This document shows positions 10,519 to 22,146 of a stretch of 64,000 nucleotides of DNA, piece after piece; positions within the stretch are counted from its first letter, which is position 1; each line of letters begins with the position of its first letter. This DNA comes from Parapristionchus giblindavisi (Eukaryota; Nematoda; Chromadorea; Rhabditida; Diplogasteridae). The notes under the pieces were generated by a model. The model did not search any database, was not told the DNA's origin, and saw only the letters and a program-made list of their open reading frames with translations. Made by a program: the position numbers and the translations under genes. The DNA lies in NCBI GenBank assembly GCA_943737045.1, contig CALSFV010000275.1:124001-188000 (forward strand), in the 5' to 3' direction.

Positions 10519-12127
10519 TTACCGTGCAAAAAATACCATAAAAGTACATTTTTCAATCACGTGACCAATCAGCGTAATTTTTTTATATGTTGTGCGCAAA
10601 GGTCTTACCATCGTATTGTATAAGAAAAAGAGTGACGTTTCTCAAAAATCAGAAAGACTAAATCGCTGAAATCAGAAAAAAATTTCTGATTTCAGCGATT
10701 TTTTACATTTTGAACTGTTATGTTTGCTTATTTTTTGTACTTGTTTGCATTGTGCTGAAAATTGTTTTACGTTTTCAGGAGATAGGTCGGCTAAAGGACT
10801 CTAAGAATCTCAGTCGCTCGGATCGACAAGCCATTGCTAGACGCCGCGCCATGAGCATGAAGTTGGCTGAGGGGTACAATACGCACGTAGGAACGATCTC
10901 CTGCTCTGCGAATCGTTCAATTCGTACAAAAAGCTCTGGAAGGCCTCCCCCGACGAGTTCGAAGATCAGCAGATTGATTACAAGGATCGGCAAGGCAAAC
11001 CCCCGAAAATCCGAGGTCCGGAAACGGGAGCAAAGCTTGCTTCGAGTGCAGCTTTTGTTGTTTTTCTATGTAGCAGGCTGGCACCGCCCGCATGGAATGC
11101 TCACCCACATCATCACGGAAACAGCCACATTCTTCATAGTGGAAAATTGATACTGTTCATCGAATCTTGACCCAATAGACGGCCTCACATGGGTAATTTT
11201 GTCCGTTCCTAACATCATAAACATGCTCTCCTCCGTTCGTCCTCATAGTACCAAGATTCGATGAAAAGCATCAATTTACCACTGTGAAGCATGGCGCTGG
11301 TTTCGTGATAATGTGGGGAGTATTTCATGCGGGCGGTGCCGGCCTGCTGCATAGGAAAACAACAAAAGCTGCACTCGAAGCAAGCTTTGCTCCCGTTCCC
11401 GGACCTCGGATTTTCGGGGGTTTGCCTTGCTGATCCTTGTAATCAATCTGCAGATCGAAGACGTCGGGGGAGGCCTTCCAGAGCTTTTGTACGAATTGAA
11501 CGATTCGCAGAGCAGGAGATCGTCTCTACGTCCGTCTTGTACTCCTGAGTAGGGTTCCGCATTTGTGCACTATTCGTTCAATTTGTGCAATCGTGCAGAG
11601 TCGTGCATCATTTTAAATCATCAGCGACATTTAGCGGTCGCTATTTTCAATGCTTTAGTGGAATTTGCATTTATATAACAAAGAAAATTCCGATAAAAAA
11701 TTGAAAATAGCGACCGCTAAATGTCGCTGATGAATGAAAATGATGCACGACTCTGCACGATTGCACAAATTGAACGAATAGTGCACAAATGCGGAACCCT
11801 ACTCCTGAGCCAGGTCGACCAACTTCATGTTCATGGCAGGGCGTCTAGCAATGGCTTGTCGATCCGAACGACTAAGATTCTTAGAGTCCTTTAGCCGACA
11901 CAATGCAAACAAGTACAAAAAAATAAGCAAACATAACAGTTCAAAATGTGAAAATCGCTGAAATCAGAAAATTCGTTAAATTTTTCTGATTTTTGAGAAA
12001 CGACGCTCTTTTTCTTACACAATACGATGGTAAGACCTGTGCGCACAATATATCAAAAATACGCTGATTGGTCACGTACAAGCAGTTACATTGAAAAATG
12101 TTCTTTTTGGTATACTTTTGCACGGTA
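10519..12127. mobile_element. Tc1-like foldback element with transposase remnants
   Basis: Ends ACCGTGCAAAA and TTTTGCACGGT are inverted, and arms of several hundred bases include the AATTTCTGATTTCAGCGATT region. Plus-strand 10779-11040 encodes a Tc1-type N-terminal helix-turn-helix region: GRLKDSKNLSRSDRQAIARR followed by GRPPPTSSKISRL. Plus-strand 11255-11410 encodes a DDE-domain piece containing TTVKHGAGFVIMWGVFHAGG, which matches the Tc1 'VKHGGGSVMVWG' signature. The minus strand of the left arm carries a second decayed version of the same DDE piece. Between them the transposase core is missing, so it is non-autonomous. Copy 2 is 60447-61625, truncated at its right end. Confidence 0.8.
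11550..11801. mobile_element. 252 bp hAT-type MITE with 8 bp target duplication
   Basis: Copy 2 shows the empty site (near 61,470). Here 252 bp beginning TAGGGTTCCGCATTTG and ending CAAATGCGGAACCCTA is flanked by CTCCTGAG on both sides (11542-11549 and 11802-11809). Eight-base duplications and TAGGG-type ends are characteristic of hAT elements. Arms include the inverted words TAGCGGTCGCTATTTTCAA. No transposase. Confidence 0.93.
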
Positions 12128-12319
12128 GTGTAAATATACAGGGTAGATTTATTCTGCCCGCACAACATTTGAAGCATTGCGTTTAATCATTTTTTTCTCT
12201 AATAATAAATAAAACAATCAATATATTTTTTAAAAACGACAAAATCTCTGTATACCCAACAAATTGAGGTTAGCCAACTGGCTAGCCAACTAGCTAGCTA
12301 TTGGCTAGCCAACTAGCTA

Positions 12320-13586
12320 CAGTGTAGCCTAAAAGTCATGGAACACTTTTTCATTTTTTGTATAACTTTTGATCCAGAAAAGCAATCAAGCTGATATTTT
12401 GAGACAATGTACAGAATTTATCAGGGAGCCTTACCGTGATGTGTTGGTGTAATTAAATTAGTTCACTGATACGTAGTGATGACGCTATGAAAATACACTT
12501 TTTGAAAATTTACTTTTCTTCAGTGAAAGGTCCTGTTCTTCTGAAACATTGAAAGAGTGTAGACATCTACTAGGGCTGCACAGGCACAAAAATGGGAATA
12601 GCTCTGACTCCGTTTTCGAGCTGTAGCGTGGTTGAAAATTTGATCACCCAAATTTAAAACTCAGCTTCTAGGTGTGCTAATGTCCCGTTCTAAGTGCGAG
12701 AATGATGCTACTAAGGAGTGATGTTTATTCCCAGAATATGGTAGTCATAGCTGGTCATTCGCCCTGAGGGCATAAAAAGAATTTTTTTGAAGGGCTGATT
12801 TTTAGACCCTACCGTTCAGAGGTCTTCTAAAATTATGGTTCCTGCGCAAGCGGTTTTGTAATGCATCATATATTTATTTCCCTTATTTTGGTTGAATTCC
12901 TATTCCTTTCCGACCCGCAACAAACGTTCTGCGGAGATGTACACGGTTGCAGCGACTAAAAAGCAAAGTACAAAGATCAAAGATCAAAGTTCAGCAATAG
13001 TGTAAAAACTATAGTGAACATTTTTAACACGCATAGGAGCTGTGAAATTGCTGAGGAACCATAATTTTAGAAGACCTGACCTCTGAACGGTAGGGTATCA
13101 AATTCAGTCCATCCGAAAAAAAATTATTTTTCATATCGTGAGGGCGAATGAAGAGCTATGACTACCATATTCGAGAATAAACAACACATCACAGCATCAT
13201 TTTGGCGCTTAGAACGGGTCGTTAGCACATCTAGAAGCTGAGTTTTAAATTTTCGGGGTCAAATTTGCAACCAGGCTACAGCTCGAAAACGGAGTCAGAG
13301 CTATTCCGGTTTTTGTGCCTGTGCATAACTTGTAGATGTCTATACTCCCACAATGTTTCAGAAGAACAGGACCTTTCACTGTAAAGAAATGTAAATTTTC
13401 AAAAAAAAAGTGTATTTCGATAGCGTCATCACGACGCATCAGTGAATTAATTTAATTATACCAACACATCATGGTAATATTCCCTGATAAATTCTGTACA
13501 TTGACTCAAAAGATCAGCTTGATGCTTTCCTGGATCAAAAGTTATTAAAAAATGAAAAAGTGTCCCATGACTTTTAGGCTACACTG
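12320..13586. mobile_element. Non-autonomous Tc1/mariner-like palindromic element
   Basis: Perfectly inverted ends CAGTGTAGCCTAAAAGTCAT / ATGACTTTTAGGCTACACTG with TA on each side (12318-12319 and 13587-13588). Long arms include TCAGAAGAACAGGACCTTTC. It is a relative of 4888-6382, and its copy-2 counterpart is 61640-62909. Just upstream (12270-12318) is a short run of repeated GCTAGCCAACTAGC words. No coding sequence. Confidence 0.9.
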
Positions 13587-14471
13587 TAGCAGGCTAGCTA
13601 GATCCCCTTGAACCACGATGTAGTGATCATTGCACACCGCTGTTGTAGATCAAATATAAAGGCCAATCAATCAATAATCAATAATCATCATACCTTTCGG
13701 ACATCATAAATGGTCATTCTCGTTCCTTCATTCAAGTATCGTTCGTCCGTCTTCACTCCACTCTTGCACTAGTTCTGCAACGACAAAATCAATCAATAAT
13801 CATCATCAATAATCAATCAATAACTACTACGACTGGATTTCAACACTTTCTCTACATACAGCTTTCGGCATGTCTGTTCGAACTAGCCCCAGCCATTCCT
13901 TACAGGTAGTAAAGTACACCACAATACACCATTCACGCCCAAGAATAATTATATGAGTACATGTTCATGTATTTTATGATTTATTTCTATTGTAATTAGT
14001 TACTTCACGCGCAGTCAAAGTGCACCGTCTCGTTCCCTCGCTCGTGATCGGGTTGGCCGGTGGCTGCAAACGATCAGAGCAATTAAAAGATCAAAGAATA
14101 GAGATATCAAAGATCAGAGCGATTCAAAGATCAAAGATCAGATAGTTCATCAAGCAGCAACTTTACTTTACGTCGCAGATTTACGAGTGTGCGAACATAG
14201 CGCGATACTATCGAGATATCAGGGATCAAAGATCAAAGATCAAAGATCAACCACTTACTGTCCAGACAAGAAGCAGTGCAGCTTGTGTGTGGTGCCTTGC
14301 AGGACGACGGGCCCCGACTGATTGACGTACTGCTCCGTAGGAGCGACCGCTGCGCCCACAACTGAAAAGGGGAATTCATTGATTGATTATCGATTAACTT
14401 TGATTATTGATTTATATTGACCGATTCGCACTAAAGAATAGTTAATTCATCGACTGTTATTGATTGATCGA

Positions 14472-16151
14472 CACTGTTATCGGTTAATAATCTCCCGATT
14501 GAACGCTTGATTGTTTCTTGTTCAACCCGGCATTTTCGCGTTCCACCAGATTCATGAAAGAGCCATGCCCAGATCGAATGTTGTATGCTATCATTGTCTA
14601 ACTAGCGACCACATAAATGAACAATATTAATAACCCCCTGTCACATTACCCCCAGTTTATTAAAAAAATATTTTCTCGCTTAAATTATAATTCTTCGCAT
14701 AAAAAAATGAGCCGTGCTGTTTGCCTAAGAACCGACTAACATCAGTGAAATCTGGCACAGTCAAAAAATCTAAATTTGTTGATTGGGGTTCTCAAGGGTG
14801 CTGATGACGATGGTCATTTCCACTTTGCACCTAGAATCACCGTTGAGGCCAGACGACGTCGCGGTGAAATCGAATTTCTAGTAATTTCTAATCAACCGAC
14901 TGTGGTAAAATTTGCAGACTATGCCCCTATGGGCAGTATTTGATGGCGATCACGCATGTTTAATTCATTTTTCACGAACAAGTTTCAGACATTTTCAAAA
15001 AAAAAAATTTTCCTCAAAGCAAAAGTGTATTTTGAGAGGTACATAAATCGGACCGGAATGGTTTCATAGCCCCATTTAAGCTAATTTGCGCCCGCGAATT
15101 TCGAGAAAATCAACTTTGAATGTCGTAATCTTGCCGTTGAAATGAAAGGCAAGAGGCGAGAGAGTGTGGTGGTGTGAGATAGCAGAGAAAGCTGAAGGGA
15201 AGCAATCACGTCCACCCCTTCCCCCCCCCTTCCTTCCCATGTCGCCACAACTGCCTCTCTGCTCTCTCGTACCACCACACTCTCTCGCCTCTTGCCTCCA
15301 CTTTAACGGCAAAATGACTACACTTAAAGTTGATTTTCTCGAATTTCGCGTGCGCAAATTGGGTAAAAGTTGTTCTATGGGGTCCTGAAGCCATTCCGGT
15401 GCGATCTATATATATACATATCCCGCAAAATACACTTTTGTCTTTGGTAGAAATTCAAATTTCGAAAATTTCAGAAACTTTTTCATGAATAATGAATAAG
15501 ACAGTCGTGATCGCCTTCAAATTCTGCCCAAAAGGGTACAGTCTCCAAATGTTAGCGCCATACATGGGCGGGCATTGCCGCTGGAAATGAAAATTGGGTG
15601 GGTCGGGTGCCAAAATCGGGTAGGTTTGACACAAAAATTTCATTTTCGAGTGAATTTTGCCAAATCGTTTTCAATTTTCGGTGAATTTTGGCTAAATCGG
15701 GTGGGTTTGGTGCCAAAATCGGGTGGGTATTGTCGCTAGCGGCAATGCCGCCTACGTATGGTTAGCGCCATCTGGTGACGAGAAAAGACTAAAAACGCGA
15801 TTTCAACCCCACGTCGTCTGGCCTTAACGGTGGCTCTAGGTGAAAACGGACATGGTCATCGTCATAAGCACCCTTGAGAACCGCGATTAACAAACTTTAA
15901 TTTTTCGACTGTGCCAGATTTCACGGGGTTATTAATCGATAGCTATCAGTCTGATAGTCTTAGATCACCGGTGTTAGAGTAGCAGTGAGGTGGATATGTA
16001 TTGTTGATTTGTGTGGTCGCTAGTTAGAAGATATAATAGCAACATTCGATCTGCGCCTGGCTCTTTCATGAATCTGGTGGAACGCGAAAATGCAGGGTTG
16101 AACAAGAAACAATCAAGCGTTGAATCAGGAGATTATTAACCGATAACAGTG
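14472..16151. mobile_element. 1.7 kb palindromic element with CACTGTTATCGG ends
   Basis: Outer inverted ends CACTGTTATCGGTTAATAA / TTATTAACCGATAACAGTG, then long matching arms (CTTGATTGTTTCTTGTTCAAC, TTCATGAAAGAGCCA). A second palindromic element sits inside it (14751-15918). No transposase-like frame. The right end abuts another palindrome at 16151. Confidence 0.8.
14751..15918. mobile_element. Palindromic element with TGGCACAGTC ends, nested
   Basis: Inverted ends TGGCACAGTCAAAAAAT / TTCGACTGTGCCA. The arms contain TCAAGGGTGCT.ATGACGATG and GGCCAGACGACGT. The centre contains inverted CTCTCTCGCC blocks around a C-rich spacer. A partial second copy is at 46221-46885. Small open frames on both strands at 15076-15394 are the arms read in different frames. 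Confidence 0.8.
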
Positions 16152-17688
16152 AAACGTAAATGATTTATGTAATGGAAAATAATGATAGTATTGTGTATAA
16201 GTAATCTGATATACTGAGGGATTCTTGTACTTGTGATGGCATAGGATATCTTCTTTGAGTATCATACAATAGCGGACAAAAAGATGCAACATTATATAAT
16301 TTCAAGATTATTTCCTGTAGGGATCGAGGTAATATGGTATGGCTTATACATCATACACATACACTGTTGTATGCTATAACCAACTATACTAGAAGCCAAG
16401 CCCGCGAAAATAAATATAGAAATTGCGAAGTTTACGATTTTGTCCAATTTTCATGTTCTGCTTGATTTTTTTTTTGTAAAAATTTGTATCGTTCTTTATA
16501 AAGCGCTTTTCAGTTATATTTATGTTGGTATTGTATGCAGTGGACCACATAGCGCAGACAATCTGAGTAGCTAAGGACAGGAGAGAATAGCTAATATCCA
16601 GGACGTACCAATAAGCAAATTTGGAGTCAAATCAATATCGAACAGTAATCGATTTCTGATTTTTGCAAGCATATCGATGCTCAGTGTGCTAAGGCCAGCG
16701 AGAATAACTAGGGTAGACCTCGCATCAGCTGTCCTCTTGCTGATAGGAACGTCCTAAACATCTCTAGTTATGACCATTGTTTCACTTTTTTCTTATATTT
16801 CTTGTCGAATTTCCTTTGCTAATCAGCCCAATCATAACGTACTTAATATTCATCCTCAGTACAAGAATGTATGACCACATGGACATGGATCTGAGAAGAA
16901 ATCGCGATGTTACAAGAACATTAAAGAACTGTGCAGAGTTGTGCAGCTTCTGATACATTCTTGTAGTGAGGATGAATATTACGTACGTAATGATTGGGCT
17001 GATTAGCAAAGGAAATTCGACAAGAAATATAAGATAAAGTGAAACTATGGTCATAACTACATAGAGATGTTTAGGACGTTCTTATCAGCCAAACGACAGC
17101 TGATGTGAGGTATACAATAGTTATTCTTGCAGGTCGTAGCACACTGACCTTCCTTATGCTCGCAGACATCAGAAATCGATTACTATTCGATATTGATTTG
17201 ATTATAAAGTTGCTTATGGGTACGTCCTGGATACTGCCCGTTGGCTATTCTCTCCTGTCCTTAGCTACCCATATTGTGTGTGCTATGTGGTCTGCTCATC
17301 CACTGTATACAATACCTACATAAATAGAATTGAAAAGCGTTTTACAAAGGACGAAACAAGTTTTTACAACAAAACAAGGAGAACATCAAAAATTTACAAA
17401 AGCATAGACTCCGCATTTTCTATATTTCTTTTCGCGGACTTGCCTTCTAGTATAGTTGGTTATTCCACACAACAGTGTATGTGTATGATGTATAAGCCAT
17501 ACCATATTACCTCGATCCTTACAGGAAATAATCTTGAAAATATATATTGTGACACCTTTTTGTCCGCTATTGTATGATACTCACAGAAGATATCGTATGC
17601 CATCACAAGTACAAGAATCCCTCAGTATATCACATTACTTATACACAATACTATCATTATTTTCCATTACATAAATCATTTACGTTTC
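16151..17688. repeat. 1.5 kb inverted repeat (foldback)
   Basis: GAAACGTAAATGATTTATG at the left matches its inverse at the right end, and the arms match through CATACAATAGCGGACAAAAAG and ATAAGCCATACCATATTACC almost to a centre near 16,930. Probably a foldback transposon; target duplications are not clear. No coding region. Confidence 0.8.
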
Positions 17689-17728
17689 TTTAATAACTGT
17701 AATCATCATCATATCCATCCCCTCATAC

Positions 17729-17824
17729 CTTCTCCTTGTTCTTCTTCCTCTCCTTCTCCTTCCTCTCCACCGATTTGCCCTTATTACTGGCGGGAGGCTC
17801 TGCGGCCAGATACGACACCGTATC
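17729..17824 (-). pseudogene. Isolated exon, lysine/glutamate-rich
   Basis: On the minus strand, acceptor TGCAG precedes GATACGG and donor GTATGAGG follows GAGAAG. The 96 bp (32 codons) are open and encode DTVSYLAAEPP followed by a charged KE-rich tail. I do not recognise the protein. It lies 3.5 kb downstream of the SPT6 exons with a palindromic transposon between, so it could be a separate gene or a far 3' exon. Part of the gene graveyard by context. Confidence 0.45.
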
Positions 17825-18064
17825 CTGCAATTGATCAATCAATAAATCACGCTATCTGGTAAAGAAAATCCACATAGGTACGGTATCGACGAAAAAATCG
17901 ATTTTTCTGTTTTATGCATGATAATTTTTGGTACTTGGAAATTCCTTCCAATTGAAAATTCGCTTCAGGGGGGTGACTACACCACACTTTGGCGGGGTTT
18001 CCTAAAAAGTTTATTTCGAATCCAATCCGGGAGTGGGCGCATTCGAATCCTTGTCTAATTTTAA

Positions 18065-19306
18065 CAAGGAAACCATAACACTTTCCCGTTGAGATATGAC
18101 TAGTGACATATACCATTCGAATCACAGTCCAATTCTGATAAGACACCGTTGACAAGCAATCTCAAATTTTTTATGAACTTCGAAAAAATTGACATTGAAA
18201 TTTCTTCTATGTGATTTGGAAATTCCTATGATATCCTACACAAACCATTCGGATGGGTTCATGAACTCATCTATCAGCTCCCCAGACAAGTGCTCGTGAT
18301 GTGTAGTGGATAAGGTGGCTGCCTTTATTTTTGACTATCTCGATCCCACTGCCGCAATAATCTTTTGCTGATTTTGCTGTTGTCGAAAGATTGAAAAGTT
18401 TTGCTGTGATTTTTAAAGCTATAAAAGGGGACATCTTATCAGTGTGAACTTTAATAACAAAATAAGTGAAGTAAAAAAAGAGCTTCACATCTCGGGCACA
18501 TAATTAATGAACAGGTGACAATGATCTGACATCAAGGCTTTGGAAGACAGTTCAAAAAAGGAAGCATTTAAAGAACTCGCATGATCTTTGATCTTTGAAC
18601 TCTCATATCTGTTTTTCAGGTCATTCATTGCATGACCTCGACCTCGTATGAGAGGAGTGGCGAGGGAGAGGGAGGAGATTGCAAAAATAATGCTATGAAA
18701 AATTCAAAGTTCAATTTAACCTCTCCATAATGAGTCAAGCAACGAATTACCTGAAAACAGATATGAGAGTTCAAAGATCAAAGATCATGCGAGTACTTTA
18801 AATGCTTCCTTTTTGAACTGTCTTCCAAAGCCTTGACGTCAGCTCACCAGTTCATTAATTATGAACCCGAGATGTGAAATTCTTTTCTTACTTTACTCAT
18901 TTCGTTGTTAAAGTTCGCACTGATAAGATGTTCTCTTTTATAGCTTTCATAATCACAACAAAACATTTCAATCTTTCGACAACAACAAAGCAAAAGGATA
19001 TTGCGGCAGGGGGGGGGGGGGGTCGAACTCATGACAGTCAAAAATAAACGCAGCCACCTTATCCACTACACCACACAAGTTACTTGTTTGGGTGGCTGAT
19101 AGATGAGTTCATGAACCCATCCGGATGGTTTGTGTAGGATATCATAGGGATTTCCAAATCTCATAGCCGAATTTCAATGTCAATTTCCTCGAAGTTCATA
19201 AACATTTGAGATTGCTTATCAACGGTATCTTATCAGAATCGGACTGTGATTTGAATGGTGCATGTCACTAGTAATATCTCCACGTGAAAGTGTTATGGTT
19301 CCCTTG
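18065..19306. mobile_element. Palindromic element with CAAGG(G/A)AACCATAA ends and tRNA-like arms
   Basis: Inserted into the left arm of the 17882-21213 palindrome; the uninterrupted site survives near 21,028 in the right arm. Ends CAAGGAAACCATAA and TTATGGTTCCCTTG, with TAA/TTA flanks. Both arms hold a tRNA-like sequence; the right-arm version (minus strand, about 19015-19085) has TGGTGTAGTGG (A-box-like) and GAGTTCGACCCC (B-box-like). A G homopolymer lies at 19010-19021. It is the same family as 48245-49002. Confidence 0.82.
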
Positions 19307-19527
19307 TTAGAAACTATTGCCAAGGAAAGTTTTTCGATCAACGGTCAACGAAGGCTGGAATTGGGAATTTGCGAAAAAAATTACATTAAATTAATTCTCA
19401 CTATTTTCCCATAGCCCAGGTAAATTTTATATTTGCACGATATCTTCTACATATTATATTACACCTTCAGTTTAAAATTCATATTTTGTTTAAAAAGGTG
19501 AAATTTGTAAACGAATCGTTTTTGTAA

Positions 19528-19635
19528 TGCATCGTTACATTTGCCTTACGTGCCTACGCCGTAACCCCCTCCGCCGCGTGTCTGACTCGGCGGAGGGGTT
19601 ACGGCGTAGGCACGTAAGGCAAATGTAACGATGCA
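19528..19635. mobile_element. 108 bp near-perfect palindromic Tourist-like MITE
   Basis: Starts TGCATCGTTACATTTGCC and ends with its inverse, flanked by TAA on both sides (19525-19527 and 19636-19638). The whole element is nearly one perfect hairpin. The 3 bp TWA-type duplication suggests PIF/Harbinger (Tourist-like). Relatives lie at 53548-53870 and 54027-54135. Confidence 0.9.
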
Positions 19636-22102
19636 TAACGACAATCGTGAATTGTGGTGTGCCTCCACAGTACCCGACGACGTTACCTAATCTGTCAATT
19701 CGGATATTGGTAGTTTTAAACATATTTCTCGTCATGACTGAGGTATACGACTACTCCTCGTCTTCGGAGTGCATCTGCACGGTATACAGTAGTTGACATA
19801 ATTATATCATATTTCAGATTTTTCGTCATAAACTGCGTAAGTGGCCAGTTTTTTTACAGATAATAATCTTACCGTATATCATTATTTGAGCAATTACTTG
19901 GAGAGTTATCGCAAAAGGCAAAATTTTAAAATTTAATTTACCAAAATGGTGAAAGTGACGTTTTTTTTCTGTTTTCTGTTCTAACAATTTTTATTTTATA
20001 CTTGTTCTTTTTAATTCATGTTAACATTCATTATTTTATTCTTTACAGTATGGGTAGACTTCGTGGAGCAGTTGGAGCACACATATCCCGATCTTCACTA
20101 AACTTTGAGGGTATACTAATTCGACCACGCTGATTTCAAATCCGTTTTAAAAAACCTGCACTTTTTTTGAAGCGAGATAGCATTTTCACTGGTTACATAA
20201 CATCGTTTAACGCTGCCTTCACCATGAGTGGTTTAGGTCGCGGAATAGCATTTTATGGGAGGGGCAGGTTCAACTCATTTATCTTTTGACATTTTATCAC
20301 AATGTTGAATTGTGGTCTTCAAAAAAAAATAAAGTGCAGGATTTTAAAAACGGATTTGAAATCAGCGCGTTCGAATTAGTATACCCTCAAAGTTTCGTGA
20401 AGACCGGGATATGTGCCCTCTGTCCATTCCCTTGTTAGAACATAAACCAGAAAAACGTCAATTTCACCATTTTGGCAAATTAAATTTTAAAATTTTGCCT
20501 TTTGCGATATATCGCCAAGTAATCGCCAAAAGAACCATATACTGTAGGATTATCACCTGTAAAAAATGGGAAAGATTTGACAACTTTTATGCAGTTTATG
20601 ACGAAAAAACGGAAATATGATATATTTGTGTCGTCTGTTGTATACGGTGCATGTGCACTCCAAAGACGAGGACTATTCGTATACATCAGTCATGACGAGA
20701 ACAGCGGTGAAATATCTTTAAAACTACCAAATTTCCAAATTGACAGATTAAGAAACGTCGTCGGATACTGTGGAGGCACACCACAAATCACGATTTTTTT
20801 GCAACAAAAACGATTCTGTACAAAGTTCACCATTTTTTTTAAAATTATGAATCTTAAACTGCAGGTGCAATATTATATGTAGAATATATTGAGCAGATAG
20901 AAAATTTACCTGTGCTATGGGAGAATAGTGAAAATCAATTTAATGTAATTTTTTTCAGAAATTCCCAATTCCAGCCTTCGTTGACCGTTGATCGAAAAAC
21001 TTTCCTTGGCAATAGTTTCTTAGAATTAGACAAGGATTCTAACTCTCGAATCGATTGGATTCGAAATAAACTTTTTAGGAGACGTGGCCAACCTGTGGTG
21101 TGGTCACCCCTTGAAGCGAATTTTCAATTGGAAGGAATTTCCAAGTACCAGTGAACTCATGGAGCCGATAATTATCATACATAAAACAGAAAAATCCATT
21201 CTTCGACGATACCAAAAAATATCCGAGTTATTGAATTCTCTGAGATAGTGTTTTATAAAGTCATTTCGTGATCGGTCATCTTTGTGAGACTACCGTACCT
21301 TGATGACAAACTCCTTGGCCTCCTCGAGCAGTCCTGCAGCTCCTGCTTCAGCTCCAGCAATAACATCTCGCCGATTGTCATCTCAACTACCTGTGAAATA
21401 AATCGATAATAACTTTTTTTAAATCGATTATTTCAGATAGAAGTACCCCTTGTACCACAGCACGCACAGACAAATCAGTGTTTCTTTTAATTATTTTTGA
21501 ACACCATAAAAGTTTTCCCCGAAATATCTAGAACTACAAGGGTAGCCATAAATCAAGCATAAATGTGCAGACAAATGCGTGTACAGATTCATAAGTGCTA
21601 AATTCTTTTAAAAAAATAGATACCGTACCTTCGTCCGGAGATTGTTCTACTTCGACCAATTGATTGTACTCATCCTGAAATCACTCAATAAAATCTCCAA
21701 TCAATCAATAACTACCGTATACCTTGCAGAATACTTGATCCTCAATGAGGGTCTTGACGAGGCCGCGGTCCGATTTCATCTCGTATTTCTTGCATTCAAC
21801 CTCACCTCGAGCAGACCTCGATCTTTCAACTGCAATTAATTACATTAAATTATTTATTTGATTATGTCTCTTCATTATTATTAATAATAATATTGAAATT
21901 TAGCAACCAAAAGCGCTCAAAAGTCACGAAAATAAAAGAACAGGAGGCAGTAGAGTGTGCAAAGATGAAGGGTTTTCTAATTAAACTAATAATATTAGTA
22001 GAGGCACACAATAGTGAAAAATCTGCTCAATCTGATTTGTAGACAAATATTGATTTGTTCAGCATTTATTACAACAAATATGATTAGTTATATGATAAAT
22101 AT

Positions 22103-22104
<2 letters not shown>

Positions 22105-22145
<41 letters not shown>
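22105..22145 (+). repeat. (ATT)n microsatellite
   Basis: About 14 uninterrupted ATT units in an SPT6-pseudogene intron. Any leucine-run open frame across it is an artefact. Confidence 0.95.

Positions 22146-22146
<1 letters not shown>

Larger units (their letters stand above)
1..14160 (+). repeat. Segmental duplication, copy 1 (left end outside window)
   Basis: Everything from the first base to about 14,160 reappears in the same order and orientation at about 50,480-63,535: the minisatellite, the MITEs, the Ig/FN3 exons and the transposase remnants. The last shared bases are the 'tcatcaagca.caactttactt' stretch; beyond it the copies diverge abruptly. Copy 1 carries insertions missing from copy 2 (6708-7307, 7768-8560, 11550-11801), and copy 2 carries others missing here. 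The Ig exon at 10371-10471 appears identical in both copies, so the duplication is not very old, although the satellites have drifted. Confidence 0.93.
3945..14361 (-). pseudogene. Decayed Ig/FN3-domain protein gene, copy 1
   Basis: Minus-strand exons with AG acceptors and GT donors. In gene order: 14361-14259 (Ig start, VVLQGTTHKLHCFLSG), 14063-about 14004 (ETVHFDCA), 13774-13694 (Ig strands C-E), 10471-10371 (Ig A-B strands, DVELVCDFFASPNAE), 6584-6449 (begins ITWEG, the Ig tryptophan), 4742-4652, 4525-4462 (FN3-like, RIQYQIDSS) and 4017-3945. Exons 10371 and 6584 join naturally as ..SPNAE-ITWEG.., a normal I-set B-to-C strand. Lesions here: the 14.0 kb exon is cut short, a 2-base loss shifts the 13.7 kb exon, and the 6.5 kb exon has lost about 47 bp. 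The family is multi-Ig/FN3 adhesion or muscle proteins; the exact member is not identified. The introns are full of transposons. Compare with copy 2 (54.7-63.4 kb). Confidence 0.72.
17882..21213. repeat. 3.3 kb palindrome with nested insertions
   Basis: GGTATCGACGAA at the left pairs with TTCGACGATACC at the right. Arms match through GTACTTGGAAATTCCTTCC and AAACTATTGCCAAGGAAAG. The left arm was split by an 18065-19306 insertion and by a 108 bp insertion at 19528-19635; the right arm keeps both sites uninterrupted. A smaller palindrome at 20,080-20,405 forms the centre. No gene found inside. Confidence 0.82.
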
